DNA of 45,667 bases from Candidatus Pelagibacter communis (lineage in GTDB: Bacteria > Pseudomonadota > Alphaproteobacteria > Pelagibacterales > Pelagibacteraceae), in NCBI RefSeq assembly GCF_001180205.1, contig NZ_CVSU01000095.1:1-45667 (forward strand), written 5' to 3'. Both the position numbers and the translations under genes were made by a program. Shown here one piece after another: positions 1 to 8,555 of the stretch (position 1 is the first letter of the stretch; each line of letters begins with the position of its first letter). The notes under the pieces are model-generated. The model saw only the letters and a program-made list of their open reading frames with translations, ran no database searches and was not told where the DNA came from.

Positions 1-589
1 AATAAAATCTACAAAAAAATATGGAATAAGAAAAAACAATTTAGAAAATATTATTAAAGATTTAATTAACAAAAATACTCTACAAAAAGGTTCTGATAAT
101 TTATTTCGTATAGCGTTAAATAAAAAACTGATATCAGTCTCAATTAGAAAAAGACCAAAACCAAAAAGTAAATTTAATCTTTTATTGTTTAAATATAAAC
201 GAGTAGAACCAAATTATAAAAATCTCTATTATAAAAAAATATTATCAAAATTAAGTAAAGTTGACTCAACTAAATTTGATATTGCCCTAGTCGCTAATGA
301 TAAAATTTTAGAAACTGGTACTTCAAATTTAGTTTTTGTGAAAAATGGAAAGATTTTTTCACCTAAAAAAAATTGTTATTTTGGAAACACACTTAAATTT
401 ATAAGTAAGAAAATTAAAATTAATTTTAAAGATATTTCTATTAAATCAATTGATGATTATGATGAAATAATTCTTATTGGATCTGGTAAAGGAGTAACAT
501 CAGTTTCAAAAATAAATGACCTTAAATGGAAGAGAAGAAAGACTGGTTGCTACACTAAGTTAAATAAAATATATAATTCTCTTGTTTAA
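1..589 (+). CDS. Class IV aminotransferase (PabC/IlvE fold), 5' end outside window
   Basis: The reading frame is open from the window edge (codons begin at base 2) to the TAA at 587-589, so this is the C-terminal part of a longer gene. The first ATG/TTG-like codons inside (for example TTG at 185) are not believable starts, because family-like sequence continues upstream of them. The segment ETGTSNLVFVKNGKIFSP is the conserved PLP phosphate-binding region of fold-type IV enzymes (aminodeoxychorismate lyase, branched-chain or D-amino acid aminotransferases), and a late ILIGSGKGVTSVSKI matches the family's ending. The catalytic lysine region lies outside the window, so the substrate cannot be decided. 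PabC (folate) is one option, but I give no symbol. The stop is 2 nt before the HIT gene start, suggesting one transcript. Confidence 0.8.
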   Translation, partial: IKSTKKYGIRKNNLENIIKDLINKNTLQKGSDNLFRIALNKKLISVSIRKRPKPKSKFNLLLFKYKRVEPNYKNLYYKKILSKLSKVDSTKFDIALVANDKILETGTSNLVFVKNGKIFSPKKNCYFGNTLKFISKKIKINFKDISIKSIDDYDEIILIGSGKGVTSVSKINDLKWKRRKTGCYTKLNKIYNSLV

Positions 590-591
590 AC

Positions 592-990
592 ATGAAAGAT
601 CCAAACAACCCTTGTATATTTTGCATAATCAGAAAAGAAGAGCTGCAGTTTGAAAATCAATTGGCTTACTCATCCATAGATAGCTATCCAGTCTCAGAAT
701 TTCATAGTCTTATTGTTCCTAAAAGACATGTAGAGACATACTTTGAGCTAACTAAAGAAGAAATTCAGGCATGTAACGAGTTAATTTTAAAAACTAAAAA
801 AAAAATTTTAAAACAAGACTCTAGTGTTAAAGGTTTTAATATAGGCACAAATGTTGGAAAATCTGCAGGCCAATCAATTATGCATTGCCATATTCATTTA
901 ATTCCAAGAAGAGAAGGGGATGTCGAGAATCCTCAGGGTGGTGTTAGGTCAGTGATTCCCAACAAACAACACTACAAACGTAAACTCTGA
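592..990 (+). CDS. HIT family (histidine triad) nucleotide-binding protein
   Basis: This is a 132-aa cytosolic protein with the histidine triad H98-C-H100-I-H102-L near the end. H100 would be the nucleophile that attacks the alpha-phosphate of nucleotide substrates. CIFC at residues 8-11 plus histidines such as H46 match the zinc-binding form of Hint/FHIT proteins. SLIVPKRHVETYFELT is the usual strand and helix before the core. Known members hydrolyse dinucleoside polyphosphates or nucleoside phosphoramidates; which one this does cannot be read here. It starts 2 nt after the aminotransferase stop with no obvious Shine-Dalgarno sequence, so it is probably co-transcribed. Length is normal for the family. 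Confidence 0.9.
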   Translation: MKDPNNPCIFCIIRKEELQFENQLAYSSIDSYPVSEFHSLIVPKRHVETYFELTKEEIQACNELILKTKKKILKQDSSVKGFNIGTNVGKSAGQSIMHCHIHLIPRREGDVENPQGGVRSVIPNKQHYKRKL

Positions 991-1008
991 GTTGTTATTA
1001 AAGACAAA

Positions 1009-1037
1009 TTGACCAATACTTTTGGTTGAACTATATA
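1009..1037 (+). promoter_or_regulatory. Candidate sigma70-type promoter of the apr operon
   Basis: TTGACC at 1009-1014 is followed by a 17-nt spacer and TATATA at 1032-1037, in the 105-nt gap before aprM. Transcription would begin near 1045, leaving a leader of about 50 nt with an AAGGG ribosome site just before the ATG. In such AT-rich DNA a near-consensus match is weak evidence by itself; the position is what supports it. Confidence 0.4.
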
Positions 1038-1095
1038 AATTTCTAGAATAGAAAACCTTAAATTAATTCAATTTTATTTTACAAGGGTATTAAAA

Positions 1096-1896
1096 ATGTT
1101 TGCAACAAATCCTTTTTCAATTCTAGCTGAAACAGTTCCATCTATAGTTATGCAAGGTTTTGTCGTGTTAATGGTTTTATTAATTGTTGCAGGCACTCTC
1201 TTGGACATAATTCATAAAAAAAATGTGAAATACTTTTTTGAAAACGCCAAGAAAGCAAAAAAAAATGCTACAAAAGAACTGTCGACTGGTGAAAGAATTG
1301 CAGTTGTTTCAAAAACAATTGCATACGACATCGGAACTACATCAGAATTAGGGGCGGGCAAAAGAAGAGTAGCACATGTTCTTGGTATGTACGGTACTAT
1401 ATTGTTTTGGGTTGGCTCTGTTGTGATGATATTTTGTTATTCATCAGCAAATGCAGAAACTCCGACTATTTGGCCAATGATTTGGCATATTGGAGCTTTG
1501 ATGACGATTTTGGGCGGATCATGGTTTTGGTTCTTTTTAAGAGTTGATGTTTATTCTGAAGCGCAACCTTGGTACAGAATTATTAAAGCAGATTTATTTG
1601 TGTTAGCTCTTATTGCAACTTCCTTAACTGGATTTATTTGGTCATATCTTCAAGGTTTAAATTTAGATGGAAGATGGGATGCAAATTTATTTTTAGTATT
1701 ATTTGTACTTTCAAACTTACTTTTATTTGGAGGAGTTTATTGGTCTAAGTTTGCACATATGTTTTATAAACCTGGAGCAGCAATACAAAAGAATTTAGCT
1801 GAAGCAGATGGATCTAGAGATAATTTACCACCACCTGCAGATGCACCTGAACAATTTGGTTTGGGTATTAAAAGAGAACAACCTAAACATTATTAA
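1096..1896 (+). CDS. aprM: Adenylylsulfate reductase membrane anchor AprM
   Basis: This 266-aa protein has about five hydrophobic segments (roughly residues 13-37, 92-115, 125-148, 165-188, 194-215) and hydrophilic N-terminal loop and C-terminal stretches. It lies directly upstream of aprB and aprA, the position of the putative membrane anchor AprM in several sulfur-oxidising bacteria and SAR11. The expected role is to tie the soluble AprBA enzyme to the inner membrane and pass electrons to the quinone pool; that is inference from the family and context. An AAGGG sits upstream of the ATG. No haem-binding CXXCH is present. Confidence 0.83.
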   Translation: MFATNPFSILAETVPSIVMQGFVVLMVLLIVAGTLLDIIHKKNVKYFFENAKKAKKNATKELSTGERIAVVSKTIAYDIGTTSELGAGKRRVAHVLGMYGTILFWVGSVVMIFCYSSANAETPTIWPMIWHIGALMTILGGSWFWFFLRVDVYSEAQPWYRIIKADLFVLALIATSLTGFIWSYLQGLNLDGRWDANLFLVLFVLSNLLLFGGVYWSKFAHMFYKPGAAIQKNLAEADGSRDNLPPPADAPEQFGLGIKREQPKHY

Positions 1897-1929
1897 TTAT
1901 GATAAAATTTAAAAAGGAGAGAGAATAAT

Positions 1930-2400
1930 ATGTCAACATTTGTTTATATGACAAGATGTGATGGCTGTGGTCATTGCGTAGATATTTGTCCATCAGATAT
2001 AATGCACATTGATGAAAACATTAGACGTGCAAAAAATATAGAACCTAACTTTTGTTGGGAATGTTATTCTTGTGTCAAAGCTTGTCCTAACCACGCTATT
2101 GATGTTAGAGGATATGCAGACTTTGCTCCAATGGGACATAGCGTTAGAGTAAGAAGGGAAGAAGAAAAAGGAACAATCTCTTGGAAAATTAAATTCAGAA
2201 ATGGAACTGAAAAAAACTTTGTATCGCCAATTACAACTAAGCCTTGGGGGAAATTTATTCCAAAATTAGCTGATGGAGACAAACCTAATCAAGGAGAGAT
2301 AAATTCACAAACATTATATACTGAACCAGAAGGTTTAAATATAGATGGAGAGCTACCAACTGTACCCAAAGAGTCGTTCAAAAAAGGAGTTTACTATTAA
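1930..2400 (+). CDS. aprB: Adenylylsulfate reductase beta subunit (iron-sulfur)
   Basis: This 156-aa protein carries two 4Fe-4S ligand sets, C10/C13/C16/C20 and C42/C45/C48/C52, each ending in Cys-Pro as in ferredoxins. The C-terminal half (about 60-156) is the extended tail seen in AprB, which wraps around AprA. It carries electrons between the AprA flavin and the membrane partner. A clear AAGGAG precedes the ATG. Its stop overlaps the aprA start by one base (TAATG), so the two subunits are translationally coupled. No key cysteine is missing. Confidence 0.95.
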   Translation: MSTFVYMTRCDGCGHCVDICPSDIMHIDENIRRAKNIEPNFCWECYSCVKACPNHAIDVRGYADFAPMGHSVRVRREEEKGTISWKIKFRNGTEKNFVSPITTKPWGKFIPKLADGDKPNQGEINSQTLYTEPEGLNIDGELPTVPKESFKKGVYY

Positions 2401-4259
2401 TGGCTAGTCATAAAACACATTACGAAGATTGCGATATATTAGTTGTAGGTGGAGGTATGGCTGGAACTGGTGCTACCTTTGAAGCAAGACACTGGGGTAG
2501 AGATATGAAAATTGTTTGTGTTGAAAAAGCTAACATTGATAGAAGTGGAGCTGTTGCTCAAGGACTTTATGCGATTAACTGCTATATGGGAATGCAGTGG
2601 GGTGAAAACCAACCAGAAGATCATGTAAGATATGCAAGAAATGATTTAATGGGAATGGTAAGAGAAGATTTAGGTTATGACATGGCACGTCACGTAGACT
2701 CCACAGTTCATATGTTTGACGAATGGGGCCTTCCAATGATGAAGAATGAAGAAACTGGAAGATACCTTAGAGAAGGTAAATGGCAGATAATGATTCATGG
2801 TGAAAGTTATAAACCGATTGTTGCTGAAGCAGCAAAAAAATCTGCAGATAAAATTTATAATAGAATAATGATTACTCATCTTTTAATGGACGAAACTCAA
2901 GATAACAGAATTGGTGGAGCAGTTGGCTTTAATATGAGAACGGGTGATTTCCATGTGTTTAGAGCAAAAGCTGTAATTGTAGCTGCTGGTGGAGCTTCGC
3001 ACATCTTTAAACCAAGAGCAGTTGGAGAAGGAATGGGTAGAACTTGGTATGCTCCATGGAGTAATGGATCTGCATATGCATTACCTATTGCAGCAGGTGC
3101 AAAGATGACTCAAATGGAAAACAGAATTGTATTATGTAGATTTAAAGATGGTTATGGTCCAGTTGGAGCGTACTTCCTTCATTTAAAAACCTATACTCAA
3201 AATGCTAATGGCGAAAACTATGAGAAAAAATGGTATGACCAAACTAAAGAGTTAGTTGGAGAATACATTGATCATCATCCAACACCAACATGTTTGCGAA
3301 ACCATGCATTTATTCAAGAAGTAGCTGCAGGTGGTGGACCAATCCACATGGTAACTACTGAAGCTTTCCAAGATCCACATTTAGAAACAGTAGGTTGGGA
3401 AAATTTCTTAGGAATGACTGTTGGTCAAGCTGTAGTTTGGGCATCTCAAAACATTGATCCAAAATACACAAATCCTGAGTTAACTACATCTGAGCCGTAT
3501 GTAATGGGATCTCATGCCACTTGTTCTGGCGCATGGGTGAGTGGCCCTGAGGATTTATCACCACCAGAATATTTCTGGGGTTATAACAGAATGCTAACTA
3601 TTGACGGCTTATTTGGTGCTGGAGATACAGTTGGAGGAAGTGCCCATAAGTTTTCATCTGGATCTTTTACAGAGGGTAGATTAGCTGCAAAAGCTGCTGT
3701 TAAATATATTGAAGACAAAAAAGCTGAAGGGGTTAAAGTTTCAGATAAACAGTGTGAAGACTTTAAAACTGCAGTTTATAAACCACTAGAAAACTATACA
3801 GTTGCAAGAAATGAGATTACTGGTGGAACAGTTTCACCTAGTTATATATCCCCAATTCAAGGTCTTCAAAGATTACAGAAAATCATGGATGAATACGTAG
3901 GTGGTATTACTTCAAATTACATGACTAATGGTAATATGCTGAAAAGAGGACTAGAGTTGTTAGATTGGCTACAAGAGGACTTGGAGCATGTTGGAGCTGA
4001 AGATTATCACCAGCTTATGAGAGCTTGGGAGTTAAAACATAGAGCTTTGACTTCTCAGTGTGTAACGGAACATACTTTGTTTAGAGAAGAAACTAGATGG
4101 CCAGGCTACTATTATAGAGGCGATCATATGAAGCTTGACGATGAGAACTGGCATTGTCTAACAGTTTCTAGACGTGATCCTAAAACTGGTAAGTTTAGTA
4201 TGGAAAAAGTTCCTGTGTACCATATAGTGGATGAGAACGAGAAGAAAAAAGCTTCGTAA
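2400..4259 (+). CDS. aprA: Adenylylsulfate reductase alpha subunit (FAD)
   Basis: This 619-aa flavoprotein of the fumarate reductase/AprA family interconverts APS (plus electrons) and sulfite plus AMP. The FAD dinucleotide fold is at residues 13-25 (VVGGGMAGTGA), with GADTVGGSAHKFSSGSFTEG around residue 404 as the conserved FAD/substrate region. In an aerobic marine alphaproteobacterium with AprM, the likely direction is oxidative, from sulfite to APS; this is inference. No sat (ATP sulfurylase) or APS phosphate transferase is in the window, so the last step to sulfate must be encoded elsewhere. Length is close to that of other AprA proteins. It is coupled to aprB by a 1-nt overlap. Confidence 0.96.
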   Translation: MASHKTHYEDCDILVVGGGMAGTGATFEARHWGRDMKIVCVEKANIDRSGAVAQGLYAINCYMGMQWGENQPEDHVRYARNDLMGMVREDLGYDMARHVDSTVHMFDEWGLPMMKNEETGRYLREGKWQIMIHGESYKPIVAEAAKKSADKIYNRIMITHLLMDETQDNRIGGAVGFNMRTGDFHVFRAKAVIVAAGGASHIFKPRAVGEGMGRTWYAPWSNGSAYALPIAAGAKMTQMENRIVLCRFKDGYGPVGAYFLHLKTYTQNANGENYEKKWYDQTKELVGEYIDHHPTPTCLRNHAFIQEVAAGGGPIHMVTTEAFQDPHLETVGWENFLGMTVGQAVVWASQNIDPKYTNPELTTSEPYVMGSHATCSGAWVSGPEDLSPPEYFWGYNRMLTIDGLFGAGDTVGGSAHKFSSGSFTEGRLAAKAAVKYIEDKKAEGVKVSDKQCEDFKTAVYKPLENYTVARNEITGGTVSPSYISPIQGLQRLQKIMDEYVGGITSNYMTNGNMLKRGLELLDWLQEDLEHVGAEDYHQLMRAWELKHRALTSQCVTEHTLFREETRWPGYYYRGDHMKLDDENWHCLTVSRRDPKTGKFSMEKVPVYHIVDENEKKKAS

Positions 4260-4280
4260 AAAATAATTTAATTAAATAAA

Positions 4281-4631
4281 ATGGATATTTTATCTAAATC
4301 AGATGATGAAATATATGAATTAGCCAAACCTATTTGGGATAATTTGGTTAAATCATCTAATCTTAAAGATTATGGTGGGTTTACTAGAGATTTCTCTACT
4401 CAAATGCTGTTTGGTGCTAACGAAGTAGAGCTTGGGAAACAGTGGGCAAATAACAAACTAATCACTAATCTTAAAGAGACTTTCGAACCCTTTGGTTGCC
4501 TTAGAAGAGGAGATCACATAACTGTTTTGATCAAACAGACAAATAAAGAGATCCCTGGAGAGTTCCTTGGAAGGTTGGTGTTAGGAGTTGAGGACAATAT
4601 AATTAAAGTTTTTGGGGCTACTATCTACTAG
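4281..4631 (+). CDS. Uncharacterised 116-aa protein at the end of the apr operon
   Basis: I do not recognise this family. It begins 21 nt after aprA on the same strand, so it is probably in the same transcript. The protein is soluble and mixed alpha/beta in composition: an acidic N-terminal half, then a basic segment with its single cysteine (C73, in FGCLRRGD) and a hydrophobic beta-like C-terminus. No signal peptide, membrane helix or metal motif is visible. Context suggests a partner, assembly or maturation factor for AprBA or a sulfite-handling protein, but no function can be read from the sequence. Confidence 0.8.
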   Translation: MDILSKSDDEIYELAKPIWDNLVKSSNLKDYGGFTRDFSTQMLFGANEVELGKQWANNKLITNLKETFEPFGCLRRGDHITVLIKQTNKEIPGEFLGRLVLGVEDNIIKVFGATIY

Positions 4632-4699
4632 GCAAAAAAAATTGCTTAATAATAAATAATTGTTTGACAAATTTCCTTGTGGGTGTATTGACGAAATTA

Positions 4700-4834
4700 A
4701 TGTTACTTTCTAACGTAAAAATTATCAATAAACTCTCAAATTTAAAAACTACATTTATTAAGGCAGGCATTATAGTAAGCTTAACAGCTTACTGGGGCGT
4801 GATTTTAGTTGGAACTTTTATTACTTTTAACTAA
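4700..4834 (+). CDS. Small single-pass membrane peptide, 44 aa
   Basis: A short open frame runs from ATG 4700 to TAA 4832-4834. It has a basic, polar N-terminus (about residues 1-21) followed by one hydrophobic helix (about residues 22-42, including IIVSLTAYWGVILVGTF). This charged-then-hydrophobic layout is more gene-like than random AT-rich sequence. A TTG four codons upstream is an alternative start. It lies between the apr operon and the TauE-like exporter, and its stop codon is at the foot of the hairpin at 4833-4852. Function is unknown; it may be a transporter-associated peptide or a leader peptide. Confidence 0.6.
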   Translation: MLLSNVKIINKLSNLKTTFIKAGIIVSLTAYWGVILVGTFITFN

Positions 4835-4863
4835 GTTGTTTTTTAACAACTTTTAAATTTTTT
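4833..4863 (+). terminator. Hairpin plus T-run just before the TauE-like gene
   Basis: AAGTTGTT (4833-4840), a TTTT loop and AACAACTT (4845-4852) form a perfect 8-bp stem, followed by TTAAATTTTTT up to the ATG at 4864. This has the form of an intrinsic terminator, but the stem is AT-rich and it sits only 11 nt before a start codon. It may therefore act as an attenuator or translation-control hairpin. Confidence 0.5.
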
Positions 4864-5943
4864 ATGGAAGTATTTTTACCGATAGCTCAAGTTTTTGTTA
4901 ACCCTATCGAGATACTTTTATTAAGCGCAATTGTTGGAGTGCTTTCAGGGTTATTTGGTGTCGGAGGTGGATTTTTAATGACACCTTTTTTAATTTTTTT
5001 GGGAATACCTCCTGCATATGCAGTTGCAAATGAAGCAAATAATATTTTAGCTACATCAGTTTCTGGGTCTACGACGCATTATTTAAAAAATACTTTAGAT
5101 TACAAAATGGGTTCAATGATTGTGATCGGAGGTGTAATTGGAACTTCTTTAGGAATTTACACTTTTACATATTTTAAGGGTATTGGAAAAATTGATACAG
5201 TTATCTCTCTGGCTTATATGTATATATTAGCAATAATCGGAACTTTAATGTTGGTTGAAAGTTTGGGTGAAATAGATAAAGCAAAAAGAAACGTTGTAGT
5301 TAAAAAAAAATTACATGTTCATTATTGGATACATGGTCTTCCATTAAGAATGAGATTTCCAAAGTCTAAATTATATGAGAGTATTTTTACTCCAATTATA
5401 ATTGGTCTATTGGTAGGTTTTATTGCAGCTATTATGGGAATTGGAGGTGCGTTTATTTTAGTGCCAGCAATGATTTATATAATTAAAATGCCAACAAAAT
5501 TAGTTCCTGGTACATCTTTATTTGTAACAATTTTTGTAAGTGTGGTTGTTACTTTTCTTCACTCATTTAATTATGGATCTATAGATTTATTACTAGTTCT
5601 TATGTTGGTTGTAGGATCAATCATAGGAGTACAGGTTGGACAAAAATTAGGAGAAAGAATTGATAGTTCTGGCTTAAGAGCTTTATTAGCAATTTTGTTA
5701 CTGATAGTAGGTATTGCGATAGCATACGATACATTTTTCGCAGATCAGATTATTAATGGTAATACAAAAGCAACCAGTTCAGATTTAAACTTCTTTTCTC
5801 AATTTATAATTGAATTTTCTCAAGAGATGCCTTTCTTTTATGGACTATTCACTATTATGTTTGCGATTATTTTAGGTGTTGGAGCAGCTTTTATAAGACG
5901 TTTCGTTTCAAACTTAAGAAAAAAATTATTAATAAAATCTTAA
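4864..5943 (+). CDS. TSUP-family sulfite exporter, TauE/SafE-like
   Basis: This 359-aa inner-membrane protein has two homologous halves typical of TauE/SafE transporters: the first with GVGGGFLMTPFLIFLGIP near residue 33, the second with IMGIGGAFILVPAMIY near residue 190. A basic cytoplasmic loop (about 138-172) joins them, and there are roughly eight to nine membrane helices. TauE members export sulfite or sulfoacetate-related anions. Its place between aprBA and the suyAB/xsc genes makes sulfite the best guess. No Shine-Dalgarno is visible, and a hairpin occupies the leader. The stop overlaps the convergent YeiH-like gene by 4 nt. Confidence 0.87.
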   Translation: MEVFLPIAQVFVNPIEILLLSAIVGVLSGLFGVGGGFLMTPFLIFLGIPPAYAVANEANNILATSVSGSTTHYLKNTLDYKMGSMIVIGGVIGTSLGIYTFTYFKGIGKIDTVISLAYMYILAIIGTLMLVESLGEIDKAKRNVVVKKKLHVHYWIHGLPLRMRFPKSKLYESIFTPIIIGLLVGFIAAIMGIGGAFILVPAMIYIIKMPTKLVPGTSLFVTIFVSVVVTFLHSFNYGSIDLLLVLMLVVGSIIGVQVGQKLGERIDSSGLRALLAILLLIVGIAIAYDTFFADQIINGNTKATSSDLNFFSQFIIEFSQEMPFFYGLFTIMFAIILGVGAAFIRRFVSNLRKKLLIKS

Positions 5944-7025
5944 ATTAAAAAATTTTTTAAAGTTTCTATATATATTAAACTTATAATTCCAACAGTAACA
6001 GCTGCAATCAAGCCAACTACAAATGGTTTATATCCCATTGATTTTAGTTCACTTAAGTTTATTGAAATTCCTACAGCTGCCATTGCCATAGTTAAAAATA
6101 CAGTTGTTAAAATTTTTAAATATTCAATAAATTGTGACCAAACATAAAAATTATCACCTTCAATTGAAAAGAATTGATCTCCCAAATTTCTCACAATTAT
6201 CATACCAATGAAACCGATTACAAAATAAGGAAAAATACTTAAAATGGAGTATTTTTTTTCCTTAAATTCACCCCTATTATACAAGAAAGCAAATAATGGA
6301 ATTAGTATGACTAGAAAAGTATTCCTAATTAATTTTGTTACTGTTGCTACGTCTAAAGTTTCAGGATTATTAAATTGTTGATCATAAATTAATCCTGCAG
6401 CAGCGACCTGAGAGGTTTCATGTATTGAAGTTCCCAAAAACAATCCAGCATCCAAAGCATTATTATCGAAATACCATTCTGCAAAATACGGGTAAATTAG
6501 CATGGCAATTACCCCAAATAATGTAATATTGGCTATTGCATAAGCAACTTCTGTTTTTTTTGCATTTATAACTGGCGCAGTTGCAACAATTGCAGTAGCA
6601 CCACAAACACTAGTGCCGATAGCAATTAGATAAGACATTTTTGATGATATAGGGACTTTTTTTATGAGAAGTTTTACTAATATTAATACTCCCAAAATAC
6701 AAAAAATCACAAGAGGTATCGCGACAGAGCCAAATTTTATAAAATCAGCAAAACTTAATCTAATACCTAAAAAAATTATTCCTAATTTTAAAATATATTG
6801 TTGCGTAAAATCCAAACCAATCATCATACCTGGTCTTGGAGTAAAAGCATTTCCCATTAAAATTCCAAGAAGTATTGCAATTAATACGGTTGAAATTGGA
6901 CTTTTTTCAGTACCAAAAATCTCTATCGCTAAAACGTTATTAATACCCTGAGAAAATAAACAAAATATTAAAGCTAATGCAACACCTGGAAAAATTGATT
7001 TTAGATACTGAAACTTATCAACCAC
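5940..7025 (-). CDS. YeiH-family putative sulfate/sulfite exporter
   Basis: This 361-aa protein has about ten hydrophobic helices and matches the YeiH/UPF0324 family in layout. TSVCGATAIVATAPVI near residue 138 and LGTSIHETSQVAAAGLIYD near residue 195 are its conserved loops. Relatives placed beside sulfonate genes (sometimes called TauZ) are proposed exporters of sulfate or sulfite; the activity is not well proven. It starts 9 nt after the suyB stop, so suyA-suyB-exporter reads as one minus-strand operon. Its stop shares the TTAA at 5940-5943 with the convergent TauE-like gene. Confidence 0.87.
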   Translation of the reverse strand: MVDKFQYLKSIFPGVALALIFCLFSQGINNVLAIEIFGTEKSPISTVLIAILLGILMGNAFTPRPGMMIGLDFTQQYILKLGIIFLGIRLSFADFIKFGSVAIPLVIFCILGVLILVKLLIKKVPISSKMSYLIAIGTSVCGATAIVATAPVINAKKTEVAYAIANITLFGVIAMLIYPYFAEWYFDNNALDAGLFLGTSIHETSQVAAAGLIYDQQFNNPETLDVATVTKLIRNTFLVILIPLFAFLYNRGEFKEKKYSILSIFPYFVIGFIGMIIVRNLGDQFFSIEGDNFYVWSQFIEYLKILTTVFLTMAMAAVGISINLSELKSMGYKPFVVGLIAAVTVGIISLIYIETLKNFLI

Positions 7026-7034
7026 AGAATTTTT

Positions 7035-8201
7035 TTATGCACTTCTGTAGAGTTTAGTCATCACAAATTCTCTATGACCTAAAGCCTCTGCACAAGTCAA
7101 TCTTCCGTTAGCTACCCTTAAAGTTGTTTTAATTAGTTCATCTCCAGCTTCAGACAAATTCATTTCTCTTGAAAGAATTTTTGAAACATCACAATCAATG
7201 TGTTCTCCCATACCTTTTACGGTTAAGGGATTAGCGGTTAATTTAACAACAGGTTCAATTGGATTTCCAACGATATTACCTTGTCCAGTTGGAAATAAAT
7301 GAATATTAAAACCAGCAGCAGCTTGAAGTGTCACACATTCAGCAGCAGCAGATGATGTGTCCATAAAATATAAACCTTTTCCTTTAGTTGGTTCCTCAGC
7401 TGGTTCAAGAACATCAATAAATTTACAATTTCCAATTTTTTGAAAATTACCAAAAGCTTTTTCTTCAATTGTTGTAAGTCCTCCAGCTATATTTCCAGCT
7501 GTTGGTTGACTTTCAGAAAGATCATCTGTCGCTTCTTTTAAAATAAAATCATTATAAGAGCTCCAGGTTTTCATAAATTTTTCAGACGCTTCTTTTGTAG
7601 CTCCTCTAGTCGCACAAACTTGTTCTGCACCAGTTAATTCAGATGTTTCACCAAAACACAAGTGAACACCTAATGGCTCAAGTTTGTCCATTAAGTTTCC
7701 AACAGTTGGGTTTGCAGCCAGTCCTGAAGTAGTATCGGATTCCCCACATTTAACCGAAATCCATAAATCACTTAAAGGACACTCTTCTCTTTGTTTTTCT
7801 GAAGCCCACATCACAAATTCTTGTGCTTTTTTTGATGCTTTCATTGTCGTACCAATATCACCTGTACGCTCAATATGAAATCCTTCAACAGGTTTTCCAG
7901 TTTTAGCAATTCCATCTACAATTTTTTTTGTCCATTTTGGTTCAATACCAATGACAATTACTGCTGCAACGTTTGGATTACATCCAGTTCCTATCATTGT
8001 TCTAAAATGAAGCTCTAAATCTGCACCAAACTGAAGTCTTCCGTAAGAATGAGGAAGAGCGATTGTGCCTTTAATATTATTGGCAACTGCCTCTGCACAT
8101 GCGTTTGAAATGTCATCAACTGGCAAAATAATTACATGATTTCTTGTTCCAGCTCTGCCGTTTTCTCTTTTATAACCTAAAAAGCTCTTTGGGATTTCCA
8201 T
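7035..8201 (-). CDS. suyB: (2R)-sulfolactate sulfo-lyase beta subunit (UxaA family)
   Basis: This 388-aa protein of the UxaA/altronate dehydratase C-terminal family opens with [17 protein letters not shown]. Conserved segments include [20 protein letters not shown] near residue 150 and [18 protein letters not shown] near residue 310. With the small subunit it would split sulfolactate into pyruvate and sulfite. Separate small and large subunits, 4 nt apart, next to xsc and near aprBA favour SuyAB over a sugar-acid dehydratase; residues alone do not exclude the latter. It is cytosolic and probably iron-dependent, as in the family. Confidence 0.85.
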   Translation of the reverse strand: MEIPKSFLGYKRENGRAGTRNHVIILPVDDISNACAEAVANNIKGTIALPHSYGRLQFGADLELHFRTMIGTGCNPNVAAVIVIGIEPKWTKKIVDGIAKTGKPVEGFHIERTGDIGTTMKASKKAQEFVMWASEKQREECPLSDLWISVKCGESDTTSGLAANPTVGNLMDKLEPLGVHLCFGETSELTGAEQVCATRGATKEASEKFMKTWSSYNDFILKEATDDLSESQPTAGNIAGGLTTIEEKAFGNFQKIGNCKFIDVLEPAEEPTKGKGLYFMDTSSAAAECVTLQAAAGFNIHLFPTGQGNIVGNPIEPVVKLTANPLTVKGMGEHIDCDVSKILSREMNLSEAGDELIKTTLRVANGRLTCAEALGHREFVMTKLYRSA

Positions 8202-8205
8202 ACTA

Positions 8206-8490
8206 TTACCACTTCTTTGTTTTTACGTTGTGAACATGTACATGCTCACCTTTTTTGATTGATTTAACAACTTTACCTATATCATGACCATACTTTAGAA
8301 TAGTATCACCCTCTTTAAGGTCAACCATTGCAATTTTATGACCTAAAGGTATTTCATCTGCGGATTGAATATTTGTTGAACTGTCATCTTCCATTATCCA
8401 GCAAGCACAGTCCTGTTTAGGAGCGATTTTTTCAATAACAACTACTCCTACGTTGTCTTTTTTATCATGTATGATTATATCTGTTGCCAT
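8206..8490 (-). CDS. suyA: (2R)-sulfolactate sulfo-lyase alpha subunit (SAF domain)
   Basis: This 94-aa protein consists of a single SAF-type domain, as in the N-terminal part of altronate dehydratase. It includes [11 protein letters not shown] near residue 11 and a central [21 protein letters not shown] (about residues 45-66) characteristic of the substrate-entry domain. It pairs with SuyB, 4 nt downstream. It heads the minus-strand operon suyA-suyB-yeiH-like and is divergent from xsc across a 111-nt gap with an inverted repeat. The length agrees with known SuyA. Confidence 0.85.
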   Translation of the reverse strand: MATDIIIHDKKDNVGVVVIEKIAPKQDCACWIMEDDSSTNIQSADEIPLGHKIAMVDLKEGDTILKYGHDIGKVVKSIKKGEHVHVHNVKTKKW

Positions 8491-8503
8491 ATCGTGTCGA
8501 TTT

Positions 8504-8555
8504 GTTTGTTTGAAATTTGTAAAAACTTATATATTAATCGCACAAATTAACAAAC
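8504..8555. promoter_or_regulatory. Imperfect inverted repeat in the suyA/xsc divergent promoter
   Basis: The left arm GTTTGTT-TGA-AATTTGT (8504-8520) pairs with the right arm ACAAATTAACAAAC (8542-8555): 14 complementary bases, with a 3-nt insertion in the left arm. The 21-nt centre is AT-rich. The right arm covers the proposed xsc -35 hexamer. This has the form of an operator shared by both operons, though no regulator gene lies nearby. Confidence 0.45.

Noticed and set aside
185-589. Aminotransferase gene starting at TTG 185
   Set aside because: The same frame is open and family-like back to the window edge, so this is an internal codon of a partial gene.
990-1095. Possible riboswitch in the apr leader
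   Set aside because: The leader is short and no SAM, glycine or other recognised aptamer pattern could be made out by eye.
4630-4650. AGGCAA-AAAAAA-TTGCTT hairpin after the 116-aa gene as a terminator
   Set aside because: The stem is short with a wobble pair and no T-run follows.
6664-6951. Plus-strand frame of 95 codons opposite the YeiH-like gene
   Set aside because: It is the antisense shadow of a strongly supported membrane-protein gene.
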